Origin: Pilaira anomala
Lineage: Eukaryota > Mucoromycota > Mucoromycetes > Mucorales > Mucoraceae
Assembly: GCA_025716855.1 (NCBI GenBank)
Contig: JAIXMQ010000122.1
Span: 1-44,628, forward strand
Length of the DNA: 44,628 bases
Reading direction: 5' to 3'
The notes beneath the pieces are model-generated. The model made no database searches, was not told the DNA's origin, and was given only the letters and a program-made list of their open reading frames with translations. Shown here piece by piece: positions 31,973 through 41,143 of the stretch (position 1 is its first letter; every line of letters starts with the position of its first letter). The translations under genes and the position numbers were made by a program.

Positions 31973-33047
31973 AGGTCTAAAATGCTACCCAAAGTTATAA
32001 AAAATAAGGTGTTGCTATCTGGTGCCTTAATTTTTGTTAACTAAATAACTACATAAATCAATAAATAAATTTATATGATTGTTTAAATAAAACATTTCAC
32101 GTTACCTATTCTTCACTTTAGCTTTCGTCTTCGAAAATAATTCATGTACATTAACGTTAAGCATTAGTACACTATCCTTTTTTGTGTGTTTTTTTTATCT
32201 TTTATTTAATAATTCATACGAATTCAATTTTAACGATATAAAACTTTAAGAAATAGCCTAATTATTGGTGGTTGCAAGGTCGAAAGCAAAATCAGACACT
32301 ATAAAGGCTCAAAGCGTAATCTAAACACGGACAACATTTATTTTTCTCTTTACATACATATCCAATCCAAGTACAGAAAAGTGGTTAATGATATCTTATA
32401 TTATTAATGTTTATAAAGTAAAGAAGATAATAATTTTCTAGAAATATGTGAACAAAGTTTTGTTTTTAGATTAAGCATTAAGAACAATTTCCAACCGGAT
32501 ATTTTAGATGTAACTATATATCTACATTCAAATGGACATAGCATTCAATAAAGTGTTTGAAATATATTAAGAACCTCTATTTGTTCTCAGCTATGAAGAA
32601 TACTACCACACCTAATGTCTCTGTAATTACAATGTAAAGTTAAGAGGTTGATTTTTGTAGTATAAAGAATGAATTGAAGCTTAGAAATATTTGTGGCCTT
32701 TGTCTTGAGTTCAGTTTTTGGGGATAGTTGTGAAGCCTACATACTGGCAACAAGTAAAAGAAATAATAGTTTTAACCAAGTAGTCAAAAAACGGCTCTTT
32801 TGTTCGCTATAATGGTTAACCATAAAAAAAAAAAGATTATCTTGACAACTACAAATCATGTTACTTCCACCGTATTGCCTATGCTTAAGACTTTAAAGCT
32901 TGAGGGACTAAATAAGAACCGGATATCTAAAGAAGGAGTCTGTAAATTCATATGCTGAAATAAGCGAAAGACTATTCTAAATAGATTTTTTTTGTAAGTG
33001 GTATAGTGTTTATTTAAGCTGAATTGCGATTAAATCAATGGCCGAAT
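31973..33047. other. Intergenic, no gene seen
   Basis: This is AT-rich sequence without a convincing open frame, RNA gene or repeat. Confidence 0.45.
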
Positions 33048-33255
33048 TTATTTAGATTTAACCCAGAATTTAAGACGAGTAAAGAGACCAGGACATTGAC
33101 ATCTATCATTTTCAGATACATCAGCTAAAGCTTGTTCAATATGTTGACCACATTCTATTAGATTTACATACGCTAAATATTTATTTGTGTTAAATTTGAC
33201 ACTTACCAGCCCAAGTACGTCTTTTACACTTATTACAAACAGTACGTGCACACAT
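33048..33255 (-). CDS. Small conserved-looking Cys-rich protein, 51 residues, two exons
   Basis: Exon 1 (33255-33207) and exon 2 (33154-33048) are joined across a 52-nt GTAAGT...ATAG intron. The joined product has a likely zinc-binding layout: CNKCKRRTWA, then ECGQHIEQALADVSENDRCQ, then CPGLFTRLKFW and a basic end. I recall a family of tiny eukaryotic and bacterial proteins with the pattern CxxCxxxTWxGCGxHVxxV...RCxC, of unknown function, and this fits well. The splice join is what creates the TWA-ECGQH block, which supports the intron. Location and role are unknown. Confidence 0.72.
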
Positions 33256-33274
33256 TTTAAGAAAGTTTAACAGG

Positions 33275-33306
<32 letters not shown>

Positions 33307-33549
33307 GAGAAAAAATAGTAGTTGATAGATACAACATGATTACAAATCAGTTACTGTATCAATTTATAAACACTCTATATATTTTTACGTAATCAATCCT
33401 CGTAGCAGCTAAAATCTAACAAAACAATTCTTTTTATCTGCTTCAAATCATTCAAAAATAAAACAATTTTATTAAAAAAAAAAAAAAACTTAAATAATTT
33501 CCTTCACCTCCATATTATAATTGAAACATTAGTAAATTTATTTTCATTT
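33256..33549. other. Spacer with a poly-T/poly-A pair
   Basis: A T run (33273-33286) is followed directly by an A run (to about 33305), forming a hairpin-like palindrome. No gene. Confidence 0.5.
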
Positions 33550-34178
33550 TCATTTTATGATTAGTTTTACCTTAGATCTGATATCCATCATTGTTTCCTC
33601 CAACCGAGTCAAGCGTTCCTCCTCCTCATCAAGTAATGATCTTTTTGTTGCCCTTCTGAAATATCTTGTGGTGATTGATGAGGAAGGAGATTCCTTGCTG
33701 ACCGGTGTGGAGGCAAAAGGATCTTCTACATCACCTGCATCTTCCAATATTTTATAATATGGTGAATATGCCGTGCTTTTGTAAAATGGAAATTGACCTG
33801 AACAAATGCGATATGGTGCTACTCTGAATACACTACTTGCTCTAGGCATAACACTCTTGCTTACACTTTTCAATTTAGATTGTCTTGGCGTAGGTGAAGA
33901 TCGAATAACATGACCTAAAGAAATTGGCTCTTTTGGTGAACTTGGCGAAGCAGTTTGAAAGCTAGTTGGAATATTACTTGAAGAATACATCAAAGGTGAC
34001 ATATAACCAGATCCAATTGGCGATGTTCTCTTGAGCGAATCACGACGGTAAACTGGTGAGACAGTACTGTTCAAAGGTCGAATTGGTGATAAAATATACC
34101 GGATAGGTGAAGAGAAATGTTGAGCAACCGGAGGAGAAGCAGATTGGATTATTGGGGTTCCAGGTTCAATGACTGGCG

Positions 34179-34300
34179 ATCCAGGATCGTACGAAGGTTG
34201 ATTATAGGGTGATCCAGGATCGTACGAAGGTTGATTATAGGGTGCTCCAGGATCGTACGAAGGTTGATTATAGGGTGATCCAGGGTCATAAAAAGGTTGC
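34179..34300 (-). repeat. 33-bp tandem repeat (SYDPGSPYNQP units)
   Basis: Three near-identical 33-base units start at 34179, 34212 and 34245, with a diverged fourth. They encode the 11-residue SYDP(G)(S/A)PYNQP repeat. Confidence 0.9.
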
Positions 34301-34631
34301 GAGGTTGGAGATCCGGAATCATAAGAGGATTGAGTAAATCGAGAAACAGATTGTCGAATAGGCTGAATAAGCGAAGGACTAGTTTCATATACATGTTGAA
34401 CCGGCGTAGGACTGGCTTCATACGTATGTTGGACAAGTGAAGGACTATTTTCATATGTAAATCCATCAGGTAAAGGGCTGCTGTCAGAAGCAGGTTGAAC
34501 AAGAGAGGTGCCAAATTGAGTAGCAGGATATACTGAATGATAAGTATCTTCTTCAGAGTTGGATTGAACTGCTGGGGGAGCATATTCAAACGCTGATTGA
34601 ATGGGAGGAGTGTCACGTTCATGAGTAACTT

Positions 34632-35105
34632 CCAAGTATCCTGTAGTATAATAAAGTCCAAGGTTAGATTGCACTGGTGAAAGGTTATGTTCATAAGCTG
34701 GTTGAGCAAGAGGTGTACCCAGTTCGTGAGTAGTTTGAATAATAGAATATTCTGAATCATGAGTAAGTTCAACATTGGATTGAGCTGGTGAAGGGATATG
34801 TTCAAAAGCTGATTGAACAAGAGGAAAGCCAAATTCTTGAGTAGGTTGAGTAACAGAATATTCTGGTTCATGAGTAAGTTCAGTATTGGATTGGATTGGC
34901 AAGAGGCTGTGTTCAAAAGCTGGTTCAGCAAGAGAAGCATCAGGTTCATGAGTAGCTTCCAAGTATCCTGTAGTATAATAAAGTCCAAGGTTAGATTGCA
35001 CTGGTGAAAGGTTATGTTCATAAGCTGGTTGAGCAAGAGGTGTACCAAGTTCGTGAGTGGTTTGAATAACAGAATATTCTGAATCATGAGTAAGTTCAGC
35101 ACTGG
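34632..35105 (-). repeat. Duplicated block of about 150 bp within the repetitive gene
   Basis: The sequences at about 34632-34780 and 34957-35105 are nearly identical, both coding for TTHELGTPLAQPAYEHNLSP and YYTTGYLE. This higher-order duplication includes several shorter units, indicating recent unequal exchange. Confidence 0.8.
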
Positions 35106-36342
35106 ATTGAACAGGTGAAGGACTATGCTCAAAAGCTGGTTGAGAAAGAAGCGGGCCTAATTCTTGAGTAGGTTCCAAGCATCCTGGATCACAATTAAGT
35201 TCAGAGTTAGATTGAATTGGCGAAGGGCTATGTTCGAAAGCTGGTTGAGGAATAGAAATACCAAGTTCGTGACTAGGTCCGAGTATTCTGTATCATAGAT
35301 AATTTCAACGTTAGATTGAATTGGTAAAGGACTACGTTCAAAAGCTGGTTGAGGAATAGAAATACCATGTTCGTGCATAGGTTCCAAGTATCTTGTATCA
35401 TATGTAGGTTCAACGTTAGATTGAACTGGTGATAAACTATGTTCAGAAGCTTGTTGGACAAAAGGAGTGCCAGGTTCTGAGCATTCTGGATCATGAGTAG
35501 ATTCAGGGTTGGCTTCAGCAGGTGAAGAGGTTTGTTCATGGATGTATTGAGCAGATAAAGAACTTTGTTCATAACTGGATTGAACAGGTGAAAGGCTTGG
35601 TTCATGTGCAGATGTTTGATGTGATTTAGATTCATCAATGTGTTGAATAGGTGATGATTCAGTATTAAGTGTGGTTTGTACAGGTGATGAATTAGATTCA
35701 TGAGTATGCTGAGTAACTGGAGAAGCTAATTGAATAAGTTCATGAGCTTTTTGAATAGATGATGAAGAAGTAACTTCACAAGCGTTTTGAGCAGGCGATA
35801 AAGAAATAGTGAGTAATAGGTAATTGGTAGGGTATAGAAACTGGAGAAATAGGTCCAATATGTGTAGTTGATGATTCGGTATGAGTAGGTATTAAAGCTG
35901 GAGATAAGATAGACTTTGTAGTCGAAGGTATTGATTTATTAATTTTCGAAGGACGTCCGATAAGGATAGTTGATTCTGGAGTTGCGAAACTGACTCTTCG
36001 CTTTATAGATTTTGGCTCTTTTTGTTCATATGAAACGTCTTCATCAGTTTGAATTTCCATATCTTTTACTTCAGTACCACGATTTAAATCAGTCAAGATT
36101 CTTCCTTGAACTCGTGGGCGTCTTTTCACTTGTGAGACCACGTTTTTAATTTTACGTACTGGCTTGCTTCTTGATGCTGTAATTCGTTTGTAAGTATCAC
36201 TGGCAATATATGTATTAAAAAACTCATTGAACTCTTCAATGGCTGCCTGTTTTGAATTAGTGATGGACGTTATTATGTTGTTTATAAAGGAGCCTCTTTG
36301 TCGTTGCCCAGGCGTATTCTCGTTGGTATTATTGTTATCCAT

Positions 36343-37313
36343 GGCAACTGTTATATAATTAAAGAAGATAGCAAGGAAAAAAAAAATAAAAAAATAGCTG
36401 CCTGGGAAAAAAACTACGCCAAAAATTTCTATTTACCTCATGCTTACTAAACCATTTCCGAAAACGGATTAGATAAACGTCTTTTTATGTACATTTTATT
36501 AGGTATTCTCTTTAAAATATGTGAGAAAATTACTGTTTTTTTAAGGGAGAAGGCGACTATACGTATAAATACTAACAACCATATTGCATTTTTTTTTATT
36601 TACTTGTCAAATCAATATTCCAGTTGTATGTATATACCATTTTAAAAAGAGGGAAAAAAAAATTGCAGAGTAAAATACCAGAGCGTAACAACAAGTAGAA
36701 CAACTTGATTAAGTAAAGTAAAATAAAGAAAATAGAGTTTTAGAAGTAAAATACAATGAAGAGTTAAATATCCAAGGGAATCCAAATGCAGGAAATAAAA
36801 TATAACATGATAAAAATAAGATATTATTAAATCAAAAGATAAGGCCTTTAAGTATAAAGAAGAATAAGTGTTTAAACTGTTACAAAATAGTGAATTGATT
36901 TTTATTTAGTCTGATATTTTTAAAGATATTTATATGTTTCCTTATTTTTAATATTTTTAAAAAAAGGAATTTTTTAAGAAGCATCCTCGACAAGAAGCAT
37001 CGTTGTTGAGGAGCAAGGTTGTTACAATAAAAAGACATTTTAAAAAGGAATGGATTAAATCCGTGTACTAACAGAGTTTGTTAAAAGTTGTTTGATCATG
37101 GTTAAAGAAAAAGAAGTTAAATAGAGTTATGTGAGCATCTCTTCCTTTTTGACAAGTAGAACTATATGATAAAATAAAGTAAATAGAAAAAAGGGTAGTC
37201 TTTTAAATAAAAAAATACAATAAATAGGTTTGAGAAAACTTAAATACCACCCACTTAATTTCCTTATATGGGTTTTCTGCCACCCACCACTTTTTCATTT
37301 TTTTTCCAAATCT
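36343..37313. other. Intergenic, no gene seen
   Basis: This is AT-rich. A short hairpin-capable sequence, cctcgacaa...ttgttgagg, lies near 36985-37012. No gene is visible. Confidence 0.4.
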
Positions 37314-37753
37314 CCCAGTTTTAAAAAAAAAAAAATCTCTGGCACCCACTTGTTTTTTAAACAAAATATTCCAACCAAAACCCTTTTTTTTTGCCAACCT
37401 CCTTCAAAATTGAACTTTTTATCATGATTTTTTTTTTCTTTGTCAAAAGCATAAAAAAAAATCATGGTAAAAAAGCCAAAAAAAAAAAGCCAAAAAAAAA
37501 AAGCCCAGAAAAAAAAAGGGTTTTGGTTGGAATATTTTGTTTAAAAAACAAGAAGTGGGTGCCAGAGATTTTTTTTTTCTTTGTCAAAAGCATAAAAAAA
37601 AATCATCGTAAAAAGTTCAATTTTGAAGGTTGGTAAAAACAAAAGAAAACAAGCCAAAAAAAAGCCCAGAAAAAAAAAGGGAGTTTGGCTGGAATATTTT
37701 GCTTAAAAAACAAGAAGTGGGTGCCAGAGATTTTTTTTTTTTTTAAAACTGGG
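37314..37753. repeat. Fold-back (long imperfect palindrome) element
   Basis: The left arm (37314-37440) begins cccagtttt and holds tctctggcacccacttg, aaacaaaatattccaacc and ttcaaaattgaacttttt. The right arm (about 37591-37753) is its imperfect reverse complement, ending ttttaaaactggg. The spacer carries a further inverted copy of the first half (37508-37572) and a direct repeat of ctttgtcaaaagcataaa (about 37437 and 37580). All open frames here are by-products of the repeat. Such structures are seen in fold-back transposons and in collapsed tandem inverted insertions. Confidence 0.75.
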
Positions 37754-37784
37754 ATTGCTTGTCGTACCTAAACCAATCCCAGTT
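37747..37784. repeat. Perfect 11-bp inverted repeat
   Basis: aactgggattg (37747-37757) and caatcccagtt (37774-37784) form a perfect stem with a 16-base loop. It overlaps the outer end of the fold-back element and precedes the Gag-like ORF. Confidence 0.85.
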
Positions 37785-37913
37785 GACTCCACTCCGACCT
37801 CTAATGTGATACATGCTCTCTGAGCCACGCTTTATTTTCCTTTATGATAATAATAATAATAAATTTTCCCTTTCTTCCCTATATCTTTCTAAGCCGCGCA
37901 TCGTGGAAAAACT

Positions 37914-38253
37914 ATGACTGATCAAAACACAAATAATGAACACTTACCAAGAACATATACCGAAGAAGAAGTTTTTGAACTATTCCAAAGATTCAGACTC
38001 GAAGAGCAAGCTACCAGCCAAAACTCTAGAGAAGAACATGAGTTACCAATGGAAATCATTGACAGTTTGGAAAACCTTACGAAACAACAACACCAAGAAA
38101 ATTTCAAACGTTATAAACGGGAAATTAGCAAATATCGCACTATGGCCACTAGAAGAAAATAAAATACTATCTTCAGTGTACATATACACTGAAAATTTAC
38201 TGCTAAAATTCAGTATATATGAGTTACAATGTACCCTGAAGATAGAAATTTAA
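37914..38253 (+). pseudogene. Gag-like 5' fragment of a retroelement, frameshifted
   Basis: The ATG frame runs 82 codons (TYTEEEVFELFQRFRLEEQ, ELPMEIIDSLENLTKQQHQE, NFKRYKREISKYRT) to a stop at 38162. Protein-like sequence continues in another frame as WPLEENKILSSVYIYTENLL and LLKFSIYELQCT to 38253, so a frameshift lies near 38145. The helical, charged composition and the NFKRYKRE block resemble the N-terminal part of Gag-like ORFs of DIRS-type elements as I recall them. It could be the detached 5' part of the element at 41.1 kb, or another copy. No catalytic domain is present. Confidence 0.45.
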
Positions 38254-38545
38254 TTACTGAATTTTTCAGTATTTAAAATACTGAAGGTAGAAATAAAAAT
38301 ACTAAAAATTTCAGTAATTAAAATTCTAAAGATAGAAAAAAAAATACTAATAATTTCAGTAATATGATTACTGACGACGGTTTTTTTTACTCTTAATAAT
38401 TCAGTATATAATTCACTAAGTACCGTAAAAATTATGATGAGAGCAGAATTATATTTACTAAAGAGAGTGTAAAACAACCTAATGACGGTAAAATATATTC
38501 TAAAGAGCGTAAACAAATTACTGTCTTCAGTGAAATAAAGACCGT
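38180..38545 (+). repeat. Degenerate 44-45-bp tandem array with ttcagta core
   Basis: At least three well-aligned 44-45-base units (starting about 38232, 38277, 38322) share the pattern ctgaagatagaaa...aatttcagtaattaaa. Four more decayed units extend to about 38545. The array begins inside the decayed end of the Gag-like fragment. Confidence 0.65.
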
Positions 38546-38609
38546 ATAACGGCCATAAATATACAAAATATGGTATCGTTTGAACTTTAAAACGAATAGA
38601 AATATGATA

Positions 38610-38610
<1 letters not shown>

Positions 38611-38649
<39 letters not shown>
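38611..38649 (+). repeat. 39-bp poly-A
   Basis: This uninterrupted A run has cgaata on the right and acgaata about 25 bases to the left. It may be a retroposition tail or a slippage-prone homopolymer. Confidence 0.9.
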
Positions 38650-38650
<1 letters not shown>

Positions 38651-38796
38651 GAATATTTGAATGCGTCCATAATAATAATATGGTTTATAGAGACAGATTG
38701 AGAATTATAATGTGAACAAATGGAACATTTTATTTATTTTATATACATGTAAATGAGCGTTATAGATAATAGTAACAAATGTAAAAAAAAAAAAGT

Positions 38797-38985
38797 CTAG
38801 AAAAGCAACAGCCAAATATTAATCATCCCTTGATGTGACAATATGACTTGAGAAAGTCTAATACTACTAGGATCCAGCATTACATATTTGCCATAGACCA
38901 AAGAGTCAAATTCGAAAGTATTACCTAAAATAAAGAAAGATAATTAGATGTTTGTAGTTTAGAGTGATATATTTTTAAATTTACC
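38797..38985 (-). CDS. Possible 3' exons of an unknown small gene
   Basis: On the minus strand a 60-nt intron (38984-38925; GTAAAT donor, TTTTAG acceptor) joins an upstream frame ending YSNG to an exon of 42 codons: NTFEFDSLVYGKYVMLDP, SSIRLSQVILSHQGMINIW, LLLF, stop at 38797. Intron size and signals match the other genes here, and the exon looks protein-like. The upstream frame stays open beyond 38985, but no start codon was found. Not recognised. Confidence 0.3.
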
Positions 38986-39640
38986 ATTGCTATAAAATAA
39001 GATGATTGAAATACAAATAAACTGTTTTGAATTTAAAGGGGAAGTTACTATACACGTATTTAATTGTTTTATTTGTCAAAGATGTACCTTAAAAAAGTAA
39101 TATTCAGCTTTTAGCTGTGAGAAAGAAACTCCAAGATTCCTAATGTTCAAGAAGGAGAAGCATTAGCATAAGCCGTTATAGTTTAAATACTTAAAGTAAA
39201 TTTGAGTACCTTATTGCTCAGAAAGATCCATGACCCCTAGAGAGTAAAACCTATAAGTTTGTATAATAAAAGTAGCTTTTTAGCCCTATAAAATAAAGTA
39301 ACTTTTGAAAGCACCTATGTCTATTGTGATATGAGATATAAGTTATGAATAGTTTTTATTTATAAAGAAATAATACAAAAAGAAATAGATGAAAAAGATG
39401 ATAAAAAAGAAAGAAAGAAAAGAGAAAAGAGAGAGAAAAAAACAGAAGAGCTCTTTTATATAATTACCTTCCTTTTTTTTTTTTTTTGTGCATAAGACAA
39501 CCAATAAAATATCGAAATCCTATGTTTGTAACGCACAAAATAGACAAACCTTATTGATTCGTTCAAACTTTAAAGAAGATGATCTGATTTTTTCAAAGAG
39601 ATTGAACGATCTGTTGTGTACTTTCAATTTGTATACCCAA
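38986..39640. other. Intergenic, A/G-rich in part
   Basis: This has A/G-rich runs at 39400-39450. A plus-strand frame (39488-39751) lacks an ATG and is mostly the 18-bp repeat described next. Confidence 0.4.
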
Positions 39641-39730
39641 TTTGACAAAATCATCCGACTTGTCAAAATCATCCAATTTGTCAAAATCATCCAATTTGTC
39701 AAAATCATCCAATTTGTCAAAATCATCCAT
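39641..39730 (+). repeat. 18-bp tandem repeat, five copies
   Basis: Units of tttgtcaaaatcatccaa follow one another at 18-base spacing; the first two copies differ by a few bases and the last three are almost identical. Confidence 0.9.
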
Positions 39731-39776
39731 TTTAACAACATAAATGAATAAATGAGCCATTATGTCCTATCTCTCT

Positions 39777-39780
<4 letters not shown>

Positions 39781-39816
<36 letters not shown>
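39781..39816 (+). repeat. 36-bp poly-T next to a TATA box
   Basis: A (CT)n run and then 36 T precede tatataa at 39820-39826, the likely TATA box of the following small gene. Confidence 0.85.
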
Positions 39817-39818
<2 letters not shown>

Positions 39819-39859
39819 CTATATAATAGTAGTACTTTTCATCTTTTCAAACACTAATA

Positions 39860-40243
39860 ATGTCTAATTATACTTTGCCCAATCCTTCTAACAGCAACAA
39901 GAGACTTCTTGTTTCTACCAATCAAGAGTATTATCAAATCCCTTAAGAAATACTATAGTCGTTCCAGTTCTACTCCTTTTCATCCAGTGAAAATCAATAA
40001 TTTTGAAATAACAATTGCTGGTGGAGCTTGGATAAATGATGAAATATATAGCTGTTCTTTTGATAGAATAAAGAAAAATGAAAATCGTCGTGGTAAACAT
40101 CTTTTTATGTTTGGTTCCTGCTATATAGAGTAAGTATTAGACTACATTTTAAATGTATTAGATTATATATACATATATAATCACGTTTTAAACAAATTTC
40201 CTACAGCATCAAATCTTCTGCTGGTAGCATTCAAAACTTGTAA
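39860..40243 (+). CDS. Unknown small protein gene, two or three exons
   Basis: A TATA box about 35 bases upstream and an ATG in AATAATGTCT start a 17-codon segment (MSNYTLPNPSNSNKRLL). The main body (39948-40129: STPFHPVKINNFEITIAGG, AWINDEIYSCSFDRIKKNEN, RRGKHLFMFGSCYI) is in another frame. It joins exon 3 (40207-40243: DIKSSAGSIQNL) through a clear 77-nt GTAAGT...CTACAG intron. A 37-nt GTTTCT...TTAAG intron (39911-39947) would link the first two parts, but it is short for this genome; a frameshift is the alternative. If spliced, the product has 89 residues. I do not recognise it. Confidence 0.5.
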
Positions 40244-40914
40244 CTTTCTTTTTTCGCGTTCTAGCATCGACATATTATGTAACTTTTTTTTCATATTCTT
40301 AACCCCACAAACCAAATATATAGATTTCTTTTTTTTCTCTTAAATAAAAAAACTTTTATATCGTTAGCTTATAAAAAAAATATGGAATATGAATTTAGTA
40401 GTTACTTTATGTATCATAGTATTATAGTCACATTACGTGTTTGAGCTGTAGGCGTGTCTAGAGTTTTGGTCTATTAAATAAGAAATCGAACATGAAAGAA
40501 AAAGCATTCTAAAGCAAATGAGCTTATTCCACGGTCTGTTCTAGTAAATAAAGCCATAAGTTAAAAACATGTCAGTCTAGATTAGCAAAAAAAAAAGGAA
40601 TGTACCAGATTCGTCTAACCCATCTCATTACGTTCGGAATTGTGTATAAACAAAAAGCCTTGAAAAGCGGGGCTCTCAATTTTTAAGGGTTAAATAATTT
40701 GCTAGGGAGCACGTGACGTAAGTAAATCAATGAGATTTCTTTTTTTGGCATCAAATCAATATGTTTCTGAAATAAAACTAGATAAAGAAACTCTAATTGT
40801 TTTAGTATTAAAATATATAGGCTTAAATATAAAAAGCTTGTATAAATGTAGCTGTAAAACATTTAATTTCAGAAACCGGGGGAATTTTTTTTGCCTTTTC
40901 TTTAAAATTCTGCC

Positions 40915-40951
<37 letters not shown>

Positions 40952-41143
40952 TTGTTCTGAATGTGAATGAATGAAAAAAAAAATCTCATTTTTTAAGTTT
41001 TTTATAAGATATAGTATAAACTGGTAATTCTAGCGTATCAGTATCACCTGTTTGTTTAATAAATGCATAGAGCGCGGGTTGAAAAATGATTCAGTAATTA
41101 AATTTCTGCGATGGGAAATTAAATATCTGTGCTTCGAAAATAA
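40244..41143. other. Spacer before the retrotransposon
   Basis: This is AT-rich and contains a 32-bp poly-T (40917-40948). The left terminal repeat of the DIRS-type element should lie somewhere in here, but I cannot define it without the right end. Confidence 0.45.

Larger units (their letters stand above)
33550..36342 (-). pseudogene. Long repetitive Pro/Ser-rich protein gene with two compensating frame changes
   Basis: Three abutting minus-strand frames share one architecture. Frame A (36342 to about 35800) gives a basic N-terminus (RGSFINNIITSITNSKQAAI, RRVSFATPESTILIGRPSK). Frame B (about 35815 to 35285, +1) and frame C (about 35280 to 33550, same frame as A) carry 34-45-residue repeats such as QPAFEHSPSPVQSNVELTHD and THELGTPLAQPAYEHNLSPV. 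Near the C-terminus come 11-residue SYDPGSPYNQP repeats, then PFASTPVSK and a coiled coil (LLDEEEERLTRLEETMMDI). No GT-AG intron fits either junction. Because A and C agree, one insertion and one deletion bracket B. These may be real mutations, assembly errors in the repeats, or a dead gene. I do not recognise the family; a structural or scaffold role is only a guess. Confidence 0.6.

Noticed and set aside
34149..35132. 327-codon Leu-rich minus-strand ORF
   Set aside because: It is an alternative frame of the repetitive Pro/Ser-rich gene. The same repeat repeats the same open frame, so its length is not independent evidence.
37203..37636. Lys/Phe-rich ORFs on both strands
   Set aside because: They are produced by the poly-A/T-rich fold-back repeat and have no protein-like features.
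38250..38612. 120-codon minus-strand ORF
   Set aside because: It runs through the 44-45-bp tandem array, so it is a shadow of the repeat.
39488..39751. 87-codon plus-strand ORF
   Set aside because: No ATG start, and the second half is the 18-bp tandem repeat.
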